Shown here piece by piece: positions 56,704 to 64,000 of a DNA stretch of 64,000 nucleotides. Position numbers and translations under genes: made by a program. The stretch's first letter is position 1. Every line of letters begins with the position of its first letter. Below the pieces are notes generated by a model. That model had not been told where the DNA came from and ran no database searches. It saw only the letters and a list, made by a program, of their open reading frames with translations. The stretch is from positions 1 to 64,000 of the forward strand of contig JANXUT010000068.1 in NCBI GenBank assembly GCA_025356075.1, read 5' to 3'. This DNA is from Pseudomonadota bacterium. Its GTDB lineage: Bacteria; Pseudomonadota; Gammaproteobacteria; Steroidobacterales; Steroidobacteraceae.

Positions 56704-57888
56704 CTACAGGCGTCGCTGGGCGGCGAGCCAGGGCCCCAGCAGCTCGAGCGCGCGCCGCACCTGCTCCGTACTGACTGCGAATGAGAACCGGATGCAGCGC
56801 CGGCCCCCCTCCGGGTCGAAGTCGATGCCGGGCGCGGTGGCGATGCCGGTATCGACGAGGAGGCGCTCGCAAAACGCGAGGCTGTCATTGGTGAGGTGCC
56901 CGACGTCGGCGTACAGGTAGAACGCGCCTTCCGGCGGGGCGATCCTGTCGATGCCCATGGCCGCGAGGCCCTCGAGCAGGAGCGTCCGGTTGACGCGGTA
57001 GGTGGCGACCGACCGCTCGAGCTCCGCCGTGTCCCCGAACGCGGCGAGCGCGGCGTACTGCGCAATGGTGGGCGGCGTCAGGAAGAAGTTGACGACGTAG
57101 GGCGACAGGCGCGCCGCGAGCGCTGGCGGGGCGACCAGCCAGCCGAGGCGCCAGCCCGGCATCCGGTAGAGCTTCGAGAAGCTGTTGACGACGACCGCTT
57201 CATCGTCAACCTCGAGCATCGACACCGCGCGCTCGCCGTAGCTGATGCCGTGGTAGATCTCATCCGATATGAGGCGGATGCCGCGCGCGCGGCACGCATC
57301 GCCGAGCGCCGCAAGCTCCGCGCGCCCGAGCATCGCACCGGTCGGGTTGGCGGGGCTCGCGACGACGAGCCCGTGAAGCGCCGGCGCGACCACCGCGACC
57401 TGCGCGGCGGTCAAGTGATAGCCGACCGACGGCCCGCAGTCGATCTCGACCGCCACGCGGCCGAGCGCGCGCACGGCATTTCGGTAGGGCGGGTAGCCCG
57501 GCGTGCCGATGCCGATCCGGTCGCCCGGCTCGAAGAGGCCCGCGAACACCGCGACGAGCGCGGCGCTGGCACCGGCGGTCAGCAGGATCCGCTCGGGGGC
57601 CACCTCGACGCCGTAGGCGTCGCGGTAGTGGCGCGCGATGCGCTCGATGAGCTCGCGCGACTCGACATAGCCGGTCGGGTCGAGCTTAAGCGTGCGCTCA
57701 GCCGCCGCGCGTGCCGCGGGCGGCGTGCCCGCGGTCGGCTGGCCGAAGTGCATCGGGATGATTTCGCGCCCCTGCCGCTTCATCTCGGCGGCGCGCTGGC
57801 CGAGCTTGCCGGCATAGAAGGGCGGCACGTCGACACCGCGCAGCGCAATCGGCTTCGCGCCCGCGGCACCGCCCGGCTTTTCACTCAT
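56704..57888 (-). CDS. PLP-dependent class I/II aminotransferase
   Basis: A 394-residue fold-type I aminotransferase. LLTAGASAALVAVF, VVASPANPTGAMLG (about 180-193), ISDEIYHGISYG (PLP-binding Asp-Tyr) and SFSKLYRMPGWRLGW with the Schiff-base Lys (about 240) are intact, as is the C-terminal Arg in CIRFSFAVS. Substrate not assignable. The start ATG 57888 overlaps the MFS transporter stop (ATGA), so the two genes likely serve one pathway. Confidence 0.9.
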   Translation of the reverse strand: MSEKPGGAAGAKPIALRGVDVPPFYAGKLGQRAAEMKRQGREIIPMHFGQPTAGTPPAARAAAERTLKLDPTGYVESRELIERIARHYRDAYGVEVAPERILLTAGASAALVAVFAGLFEPGDRIGIGTPGYPPYRNAVRALGRVAVEIDCGPSVGYHLTAAQVAVVAPALHGLVVASPANPTGAMLGRAELAALGDACRARGIRLISDEIYHGISYGERAVSMLEVDDEAVVVNSFSKLYRMPGWRLGWLVAPPALAARLSPYVVNFFLTPPTIAQYAALAAFGDTAELERSVATYRVNRTLLLEGLAAMGIDRIAPPEGAFYLYADVGHLTNDSLAFCERLLVDTGIATAPGIDFDPEGGRRCIRFSFAVSTEQVRRALELLGPWLAAQRRL

Positions 57889-59213
57889 CGGGACGCACTC
57901 ACCGCTGTCGCCTCCACGCGGCGCGAGGTATCGACCAGCAGCCACACGACGGCGCTCGCCAGAGCAAAGCCCACGCCGGTCGCGAACGCCGCGCTCCAGC
58001 CAAAGTTGGTGCGCAGGTACCCGACCAGGATCGTGCCGATGATGCCGCCGATGTTGCCGCCGCAATTTAGGACGCCGGTGGCGGCGCTCGCCTGGCCGGG
58101 CGCCACCCAGAACGCGGCGCCCCACTCGGGCGCCTCGGTCATCTGCGCGAAGCCGAAGCAGGCGGCGAGCGCGGCGACCGCGAGCCCGACCGGCGCGGTC
58201 GCCGGCATCTGCATGATGATGAAGAGCATGAGCGCCACGAGCGGCAGCGCGATCAGCGGCAGGATCCGAAACCCCCAGCGCGGGCCGAAGCGCGCGCAGC
58301 TAAGGTCGCAGAGGTAACCGCCGAGCGCGGCGCAGAGCGCACCCACGAGGAGTGGGATCATCGTGAGCACGCCGGTCGTCGGCAGCGACAGGCCGCGCGA
58401 CTCGACCAGGTAGATGAAGCTCCAGTTCATGAAGAAGTAGAAGACGTAGTTCTGCAAGAGGTAGGCGAGCGTCAGCAAGAGGATGTCGCGGTTGCCGAGC
58501 ACGGCGAGCGCGGCGGACCAGTCGAACCGGCGCGCGAGCGGCGGCCGCTCGCCGGCCTCGATCTCCTCGACCTCGGCGGCGTTGACGGCGGCGTGCTCGC
58601 GCGGCGTGTCGCGCACCAGCCACCACCAGAGCGCCGCGAGCACGAGGCCGGGCACGCAGGTCGAGAGCACCCCGACCTGCCAGTCGAACCTGGCCGTCAG
58701 GAACGCGACGATCGGCGGCGTCGCCGCGGCACCGAGGCTCAAGCCCATCACCTGCAGGCCGTTGATCAGTGACCAGCGCCGCGGCGGGAACCACGCCTGC
58801 ACGAGCCCGGCGTTGATCGGAAAGAGCGGCCCCTGAGCGACGCCTATCACGAGCCGCGCGGCGAACAGGAGCACGAACAGGAACGCACCGGCCGACACGT
58901 ACGGGGCGGTCGCGAACGCGGCCGTGCCGAGCGTCGAGAGGAGGATGCAGCACACGGTGCCGAAGCGGGCACCGACCTTCTGGCCGAAGAGGCCGCCGGG
59001 GATCTGGAAGAAGGTGTAGGTCAGCATGAACGCGGTCAAGAGCAGCGTCTGCTGCCAGGGGCTGAAGCCCTGCTCGTGCGTCAATGGCACGGCGACGACC
59101 CCGATGGTCGTTCGCTGCACGTAGAGGGTGAAGGCCACCGCGAACACGCACACGAAGATCAGTCCGCGAACACGGGTCGCGGGTGATCCCGTGGGATCGG
59201 CAGGGCTCGTCAT
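57885..59213 (-). CDS. Major facilitator superfamily transporter
   Basis: A 442-residue, 12-helix inner-membrane transporter. YVQRTTIGVVAVPLTHEQGFSPWQQTLLLTAFMLTY (about 31-66) and GGLFGQKVGARFG (loop 2-3 motif A) suggest the anion:cation symporter (ACS) group that takes up organic acids. It is cotranscribed with the downstream aminotransferase. Substrate unknown. Confidence 0.9.
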   Translation of the reverse strand: MTSPADPTGSPATRVRGLIFVCVFAVAFTLYVQRTTIGVVAVPLTHEQGFSPWQQTLLLTAFMLTYTFFQIPGGLFGQKVGARFGTVCCILLSTLGTAAFATAPYVSAGAFLFVLLFAARLVIGVAQGPLFPINAGLVQAWFPPRRWSLINGLQVMGLSLGAAATPPIVAFLTARFDWQVGVLSTCVPGLVLAALWWWLVRDTPREHAAVNAAEVEEIEAGERPPLARRFDWSAALAVLGNRDILLLTLAYLLQNYVFYFFMNWSFIYLVESRGLSLPTTGVLTMIPLLVGALCAALGGYLCDLSCARFGPRWGFRILPLIALPLVALMLFIIMQMPATAPVGLAVAALAACFGFAQMTEAPEWGAAFWVAPGQASAATGVLNCGGNIGGIIGTILVGYLRTNFGWSAAFATGVGFALASAVVWLLVDTSRRVEATAVSASR

Positions 59214-59274
59214 GGGGCTCGATCCTTGGCTGACGGGCGGTTCGCCCGCCAGCCGAGGATGCTAAGCGAGGCGC

Positions 59275-60795
59275 CTACTCCACGTCGAACTTGACGCCCT
59301 GCGCGAGCGGCAGGGTCGCCGAGTAGTTCACCGTCTGAGTCTGGCGGCGCATGTAGGCCTTCCAGGCGTCGGAGCCCGATTCGCGACCACCGCCCGTCTC
59401 CTTCTCGCCGCCGAACGCGCCGCCGATCTCGGCGCCGCTCGGGCCTATGTTGATGTTGGCGATGCCGCAGTCGCTGCCTTCGCCGGACAGGAAGAGTTCC
59501 GCCTCCGACAGGTCCTGCGTGATGAGGCTCGAGGAGAGCCCCTGCACGACGCTGTTGTTCGCGGCGATCGACTGCTCGATCGTCTCGTAGCGAAACACGT
59601 ACAGGATCGGCGCGAAAGTTTCGCGCTCGGAGGCCTCGATGGGTCCCTTCAGTTCGACGAGCGCGGGCCGCACGTAGTAGCCCGCCTCGTGGCCGGCGAC
59701 ATTGACGCGCTCGCCACCGTGCACGATGCCGCCGGCCGCGCGCGCGGCAGCGAGCGCCGTCTGCATGGCCTCGAAGGCCTGCGCATCGACGAGTGGGCCG
59801 ACCAGCGTGTCGCTACCCAGTGGGTTGCCGACCTTGAGGCTCGCGTAAGCGCGCTTCAGGCGCGCGACGATCGCATCGTAGCGACTGCCGTGCACGTACA
59901 GCCGCCTGAGCGAGGTGCAGCGCTGGCCGGCGGTACCGGCCGCGGCGAAGGTGATCGCGCGCACGGCGAGGTCCTCCTTCGCGGAGGGCGCCACGATCAT
60001 CGCGTTGTTGCCACCAAGCTCGAGGAGCGAGCGGCCGAAGCGGCCGGCCACGCGCACCGCGACCTCGCGGCCCATGCGCGTACTGCCGGTAGCGCTCAGG
60101 AGCGCAATGCGCTTGTCATCGGCGAGCCACTCGCCGACCGGGCGGGCGCCTACGAGCAGCGTCGAAACGCCAGCCGGCGCCTCGGCAAAGCCCTTCGCGA
60201 CCGACTCGAAGAGCGTGTGCAGGGCGAGCGCCGTCAGCGGCGTCTTCTCGGAGGGCTTCCACAGCACGCTGTTGCCGCAGATGAGCGCGAGCGTCGCGTT
60301 CCATGCCCACACCGCCATCGGGAAGTTGAATGCGGTGATGACACCGACGGGACCCAGCGGATGCCAGCGCTCGAGCATGTGGTGGCGCGCGCGCTCGGAG
60401 GCGATCGTGAGGCCGTAGAGCTGCCGCGAGAGTCCGACCGCGAAGTCGCAGATGTCGATGACTTCCTGCACCTCGCCCGCCGCCTCGCTCGTGATCTTGC
60501 CGGCCTCGAGCGTGATGAGCTCGGCGAGCGCTGGCTTGTGCGCGCGCACCGCCTCGCCGAAGAGGCGCACGAGTTCACCGCGGCGGGGCGCCGGTACCGC
60601 GCGCCACGCGCTGAAGGCCGCCTGCGAGCGGCCGAGCGCCGTCTCGTAGTCGGCGCGCGAGACCGAGGGCAGACGGGCGAGCACGCGGCCATCGATCGGC
60701 GAGCGGCTGACGATGTCGCCCGTCGTGAGCCGCGCGGCGTCAAAGCCGACCGCCGCGAGGCTCGAGCCCGTGTGGGAGGCGACGGCGGCGCTCAC
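59275..60795 (-). CDS. Aldehyde dehydrogenase, ALDH7/aminoadipate-semialdehyde type
   Basis: NAD-dependent dehydrogenase of 506 residues. FNFPMAVWAWN holds Asn157; WKPSEKTPL holds Lys180. Glu259 is in LLELGGNNAMIV and the catalytic Cys293 in GTAGQRCTSLRRLYVH, the ALDH7 form of the active site. The family oxidises L-2-aminoadipate-6-semialdehyde to aminoadipate in lysine breakdown. The GTG start overlaps the saccharopine-dehydrogenase-family gene upstream (GTGA), which supports a lysine role. Confidence 0.92.
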   Translation of the reverse strand: MSAAVASHTGSSLAAVGFDAARLTTGDIVSRSPIDGRVLARLPSVSRADYETALGRSQAAFSAWRAVPAPRRGELVRLFGEAVRAHKPALAELITLEAGKITSEAAGEVQEVIDICDFAVGLSRQLYGLTIASERARHHMLERWHPLGPVGVITAFNFPMAVWAWNATLALICGNSVLWKPSEKTPLTALALHTLFESVAKGFAEAPAGVSTLLVGARPVGEWLADDKRIALLSATGSTRMGREVAVRVAGRFGRSLLELGGNNAMIVAPSAKEDLAVRAITFAAAGTAGQRCTSLRRLYVHGSRYDAIVARLKRAYASLKVGNPLGSDTLVGPLVDAQAFEAMQTALAAARAAGGIVHGGERVNVAGHEAGYYVRPALVELKGPIEASERETFAPILYVFRYETIEQSIAANNSVVQGLSSSLITQDLSEAELFLSGEGSDCGIANINIGPSGAEIGGAFGGEKETGGGRESGSDAWKAYMRRQTQTVNYSATLPLAQGVKFDVE

Positions 60796-61913
60796 GAGAC
60801 GGCCCGCAGCGCTACGGTCTCGGCCCTGGTGCCGGCATCGCTCGAGTACGCGCGGCCGAAGCGGTTGGCGAGGAATTCATCGAGGCGGATGTCCTCCTGG
60901 CGGACGAAGCCGCGCTGCGGCAGGCGGCCGGCGGCGAGCAGGTCGAGCACCGCGCACACCGAGGAGGCGGTCGTCGTCTGGATCGCCGTCCACTCGCGCC
61001 CCGCGAGGACCTGCGGGTAGACGTTGTGGGCGTAGGACTCCTGCCAGACGCGGCCGTTGCGCTGCCCGGTCGCCGTGACGAAGATCACGACCACGTCCTG
61101 CGGCGTGCCCGGGATCGCCTTCTCGAGGAGGTCCGCAAGCACCGCCGGCCGCTCGGAGAGCCGCAAATCCTGCAAGAGCAGCTTCATCGCATCGCGATGC
61201 CCGGGGTAGCGGATCGTGCGGTAGTTGAGGTTTCGCACCTTGCCATCGAGCGTCTCGCAGAGTGTGCCGAGGCCCCCCGAGGTGTTGAAGGCCTCGTATT
61301 GCACGCCATCGAGCGCGAAGTGCTCGAGTTCCTCGAGCGCCGGCACGCTCTGCAGCTTGCCCTGCACGATGGCCTCGCACGGCTGGCAGTACTCGTTGAT
61401 GACGCCGGCCGTGCTCCAGGTGAGGTTGTAGCCGAGCGCGTTCGAGGGGAACTGCGGCAGTGCGCCGACGCGCATGCGCAGCGTATCGAGCTTCTCGAAG
61501 CGCCGGACGAGATCCATGCCGACGATCGAGATGAAGCCGGGCGCGAGGCCGCACTGCGGGATGAACGCGTGCGTCGAGGTCTTGGCGAGCTCTTTGACGA
61601 TGCGCGTCGTCGCGACGTCCTCGGTCAGGTCGAGGTAGTGGATGCCGGCGATGTGGGCGGCCTCGGCGATGGCGCCGGTGACCGAGTAGGGCGCCGCGCT
61701 CACGACCGCGAAGCGGCCACGCATGGCGGAGGCGAGCGCCGAACGGTCGGTGACCGAGAGCGCGAGGGTGTCGAGGTGCGGACGCTTGCCGATGGCGGCA
61801 AGCGCGGCGGCGGACTGATCGACCACCGTCACCTTGAAGTCGCCCGTGCTGACGAGCAGCTCCGCGATCATGGTGCCGATATGGCCGGCGCCGGCGACAA
61901 GGATGTTCTTCAT
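60792..61913 (-). CDS. Saccharopine dehydrogenase family protein (lysine 6-dehydrogenase-like)
   Basis: A 373-residue oxidoreductase with an N-terminal Rossmann motif ILVAGAGHIGTMIAELL (about 4-20), a catalytic-domain stretch CGLAPGFISIVGMDLV (about 121-136) and a C-terminal domain. Its size and pairing with an aminoadipate-semialdehyde dehydrogenase suggest lysine 6-dehydrogenase, giving aminoadipate semialdehyde directly, or saccharopine dehydrogenase. The sequence does not decide between them. Confidence 0.85.
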   Translation of the reverse strand: MKNILVAGAGHIGTMIAELLVSTGDFKVTVVDQSAAALAAIGKRPHLDTLALSVTDRSALASAMRGRFAVVSAAPYSVTGAIAEAAHIAGIHYLDLTEDVATTRIVKELAKTSTHAFIPQCGLAPGFISIVGMDLVRRFEKLDTLRMRVGALPQFPSNALGYNLTWSTAGVINEYCQPCEAIVQGKLQSVPALEELEHFALDGVQYEAFNTSGGLGTLCETLDGKVRNLNYRTIRYPGHRDAMKLLLQDLRLSERPAVLADLLEKAIPGTPQDVVVIFVTATGQRNGRVWQESYAHNVYPQVLAGREWTAIQTTTASSVCAVLDLLAAGRLPQRGFVRQEDIRLDEFLANRFGRAYSSDAGTRAETVALRAVS

Positions 61914-61959
61914 GGCAGTCCCTCTGGAAAACGGACAGTCTCGGGGAGATACCCGTTGA

Positions 61960-61973
61960 TTTGTAGCTGCAAA
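61960..61973. promoter_or_regulatory. Palindrome between the lysine-catabolic genes and the Lrp-type regulator
   Basis: TTTGTAGCTGCAAA is a 14-bp palindrome with one mismatched pair, centred in the 102-bp gap between divergent genes. The TTTG-N6-CAAA shape is what Lrp/AsnC proteins bind, so it is a probable operator for the regulator at 62016. Confidence 0.55.
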
Positions 61974-62015
61974 CTGCCGAGAATGACTGAATAACCCGTC
62001 AATGTGATAGATCTA

Positions 62016-62456
62016 ATGAGCAGAACGCCTGAAAAGGCCGCAGACGACGCCCTCCTTGAACTGCTGACGGCGGATGCCCGGATGCCAACCGCGGTGCTCG
62101 CGAGGCGCCTCGGGGTGGCCCGGTCGACGGTCCAGGGACGCATCGACCGACTTCAGAGGAGCGGTGTCATCCGCGGCTACACCGTGCGCTTGGGTGCCAC
62201 GACAAGTGCCCGGCGCGTGCAGGCGCACGCGATGATCGCGGTCGAGCCGCAGCAGCAGTCGGGGGTCGAGCGGAAGCTGAACGGGATGCCGGCGGTCACC
62301 TCGCTCCTGACGGTGAGCGGCACCTACGACCTGATCGCGATGCTCGCCGCCGAATCGACCGAGGCGCTCGACCAGGCGCTCGATGAGCTCAGGGAGTGCC
62401 CGGGGGTCAAGACGACCACGACGTCGATCGTACTGTCGCGCCGCTTCGAGCGCTGA
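62016..62456 (+). CDS. Lrp/AsnC-family transcriptional regulator
   Basis: A 146-residue regulator. The N-terminal helix-turn-helix (LLTADARMPTAVLARRLGVARSTVQGRIDRL, about 16-46) is followed by the RAM ligand-binding domain (VTSLLTVSGTYDLIAMLAAE, about 94-113). Some Lrp-type proteins respond to lysine or arginine. ATG 62016 chosen; a GTG 12 bp earlier is possible. Divergent from the lysine-type genes and convergent with the amidinohydrolase gene. Confidence 0.92.
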   Translation: MSRTPEKAADDALLELLTADARMPTAVLARRLGVARSTVQGRIDRLQRSGVIRGYTVRLGATTSARRVQAHAMIAVEPQQQSGVERKLNGMPAVTSLLTVSGTYDLIAMLAAESTEALDQALDELRECPGVKTTTTSIVLSRRFER

Positions 62457-62461
62457 GCCGC

Positions 62462-63430
62462 TCAGGTCCCGGCGGGCGGCAGGAAGATCTCGGCGAGCAT
62501 GCAGCGGATGCCGCCACCGCCGACGTGCTCGATCGTCTCGACGGCGCACAGCACCGGTCGCGCGTGCTGCTCGAGGAGCTGGCGCTGCGCGCGCGTGAGG
62601 CTCTTCCAGGCGCGGCGCGAAAGAGCCACGACCGGCGCGCTGGCGCCTGAGTCGAGGAAGAGCACGTTGCCCGCGAACTCGGCCACCTGGCTCGCCGACA
62701 GGTCGAGCAGCGTCTTGTTCGTCTGCTCGAGCGCATCGAAGACGCGCCGCAAGTCGGCTCCCGGCTGCACGAGCCCGCTCGCCAGCACCGCGAGCGTAGG
62801 GCCCACCGACATGAGCACGTTCGTGTGGTAGATCTCGCGCCCCGCCGAGTCGTGCGCGTGGAAGGCGACCGGCTCGTAGCCGAGTTCGCGGCAGGCGATC
62901 TCGACGGCCTCGGCGTGCGTGCGCGGCGAGAGCGCGGCATAGGCGATGCGCGCCTCGCGATCGAGCACGAGGCTGCCGGTGCCCTCGACGTAGAGGCCGC
63001 GCTCCTCGAGCCCGGTAAGGTCGATGGTCTCGGTGATCTGGAAGCGGCGCGCGGCCGCGAGCGCGATGAGCGCCTCGGGCCGCCGCTCGCGCCGCCGGTT
63101 CGCGGTGCACATCGGGTAGAGGACGAGTCGGCCGTCCTCGTGCGTCGAGAACCAGTTGTTCGGGAAGAGCGCATCGGGGGTCTCGGCGCCGGGCTGCGCA
63201 TCGAGCACGAGGACCTTGACGCCGGCGTCTGCAAGCGTCGCTGCCGCCGCCTCGAACTCGGCCCTCGCGACGCTGAGCACGTCGGCGGCCGAGGCGGCGA
63301 CCACGTTCTGGAAGGCGTTGGTCGGGTGCGTCTCCGGGTTCGCGTAGAACATCGCCGGCCGCACCATCAGGACGCTGCGGGCGCATTGCCGGGCCGTCGC
63401 GGCCGGATGCGCGTTCTCGTGGGCGCGCAT
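62462..63430 (-). CDS. ctlX: CtlX-type amidinotransferase/arginine deiminase-related protein
   Basis: Guanidino-group-modifying-enzyme fold, 322 residues. FPNNWFSTHEDGRLVLYPM (about 88-106), TGSLVLDREARIAYAALSPRT (about 150-170), HTNVLMSVG (catalytic His region, about 204) and GGGGIRCMLAEIF (Cys310) are the CtlX signatures. CtlX is linked to citrulline use. The ATG overlaps the upstream ornithine cyclodeaminase stop (ATGA), so the pair probably takes citrulline or arginine to ornithine and then to proline. Confidence 0.88.
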   Translation of the reverse strand: MRAHENAHPAATARQCARSVLMVRPAMFYANPETHPTNAFQNVVAASAADVLSVARAEFEAAAATLADAGVKVLVLDAQPGAETPDALFPNNWFSTHEDGRLVLYPMCTANRRRERRPEALIALAAARRFQITETIDLTGLEERGLYVEGTGSLVLDREARIAYAALSPRTHAEAVEIACRELGYEPVAFHAHDSAGREIYHTNVLMSVGPTLAVLASGLVQPGADLRRVFDALEQTNKTLLDLSASQVAEFAGNVLFLDSGASAPVVALSRRAWKSLTRAQRQLLEQHARPVLCAVETIEHVGGGGIRCMLAEIFLPPAGT

Positions 63431-64000
63431 CAGGCGCCGAGCCCGAGGACGTAGCCGTAGAGGTCCTTCGGGTCCTTGGGCTCGGGCACGAGCGGCAGCA
63501 ACCGGCCGATGCCGAGCTCGCGCGCCTTGTCGTACACGTACCTGAGCGCGGAATAGTCCTCGAGCGCGAAGCCGACCGAGTCGAAGATCGTGATGTCCTG
63601 CCGCGACGTGCGGCCGGTGGCACGGCCGGCGATGACGGCCCAGAGCTCGGTCGCCTCCGCCTCGGGACCCAGCGACTGGATGTCGCCCTCGATGCGCGTC
63701 TGCGGCAGGTACTCGACGAAGATCCGCGCGCGTGCGAGGAGCTTCGGGTCGAGTTCCGTCTTGCCCGGGCAATCGCCGCCGATCGCGTTGATGTGCACGC
63801 CTGCCGCCACGAGCTCATCGGCGAGGACGACCTGCGTGCGCTTCGCGGCGGTCGCGGTCGTGATGATGTCGGCGCCTGCGACGGCCGCGGCGACACTGCT
63901 GCAGGCGGTGAGCTCGAGGCCCGAGGCGGCGAGGTTGCGCGCGAACTTCGCCATCGCCGCGGCATCGGTGTCGAAGTAGCGGATCGAATTGATGCCGAGG
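63430..64000 (-). CDS. Ornithine cyclodeaminase family protein, C-terminal part (runs off right edge)
   Basis: The 190 visible residues are the C-terminal part of a mu-crystallin/ornithine cyclodeaminase protein, which turns ornithine into proline and ammonia with NAD. LGINSIRYFDTD (Rossmann beta strand and acidic residue), ADIITTATAAKRTQVVLADELVAAGVHINAIGGDCPGK and DITIFDSVGFALEDYSAL are family signatures. The start lies beyond position 64000. Coupled to the downstream ctlX gene. Related family members act on other amino acids, so ornithine is likely but not proven. Confidence 0.9.
   Translation of the reverse strand, partial: LGINSIRYFDTDAAAMAKFARNLAASGLELTACSSVAAAVAGADIITTATAAKRTQVVLADELVAAGVHINAIGGDCPGKTELDPKLLARARIFVEYLPQTRIEGDIQSLGPEAEATELWAVIAGRATGRTSRQDITIFDSVGFALEDYSALRYVYDKARELGIGRLLPLVPEPKDPKDLYGYVLGLGA

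Overview
The window is a visibly high-GC chromosomal segment from a gammaproteobacterium. The gene orders pilMNOPQ-aroK, hemW-rdgB-rph-yicC-gmk-rpoZ-spoT-ridA-recG-ubiC-ubiA and coxB-ctaD-ctaG-ctaE-SURF1-ctaA-ctaB are those of that class. The absence of enterobacterial features and the cox layout suggest something near the Xanthomonadales, Nevskiales or Steroidobacteraceae. The lineage is inferred from gene order and codon use, not from a marker search. I see no tRNA, rRNA, CRISPR array, insertion sequence or prophage. Most of the window reads as conserved backbone with some accessory genes.

Layout. Positions 1-7741 (minus strand) hold the type IV pilus assembly operon pilM-N-O-P-Q, followed by an unusual Ig-like-repeat lipoprotein gene and the start of aroK. 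A divergent, structured intergenic region (7742-8134) separates it from the class A penicillin-binding protein gene mrcA (plus). A conserved hypothetical gene follows. Positions 11453-18076 (minus) carry a fatty-acid activation cluster (two acyl-CoA synthetases and an ECHDC3-like crotonase), a DMT-family permease and citrate synthase. The gene rpmE has a clear promoter and terminator. Between rpmE and hemW lies a gene-free 536-bp stretch with three clustered DnaA-box sequences next to AT-rich DNA, which may be a DnaA-binding or origin-type element. From 19180 to 22423 (minus) are hemW, rdgB, rph and a PP2C phosphatase. From 22498 to 30775 (plus) are yicC, gmk, rpoZ, spoT, ridA, recG, ubiC and ubiA. 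A LysR regulator, a possible small secreted protein, bioH and bioC follow.

Positions 34278-54912 are a respiratory island. A canonical aa3-type cytochrome c oxidase operon (coxB, ctaD, a small assembly protein, ctaG, ctaE, a DUF2909 gene, SURF1, a Sco-like protein) is split from its heme A biosynthesis genes (ctaA, ctaB) by about 13 kb. The intervening DNA carries a second heme-copper oxidase on the opposite strand and an Asp/Glu racemase homologue. The second oxidase has a subunit II with two cytochrome c domains, a subunit I, two subunit III paralogues, a subunit IV and a membrane-anchored cytochrome c. The same stretch also holds a soluble NAD-dependent formate dehydrogenase operon (fdsG, fdsB, fdsA, fdsD) on the plus strand. 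Formate oxidation would yield NADH for a respiratory chain ending in either oxidase, both needing the shared heme and copper assembly genes.

The right end (54931-64000) has a coiled-coil membrane protein of unknown function and the yqjD-yqjE-yqjK-type stress membrane operon. An aminotransferase/MFS pair follows. The last part is an amino-acid catabolic block: an ALDH7-type aminoadipate-semialdehyde dehydrogenase with a saccharopine-dehydrogenase-family enzyme, a divergent Lrp/AsnC regulator with a palindrome between them, a CtlX-type amidinohydrolase, and an ornithine cyclodeaminase that runs off the right edge.
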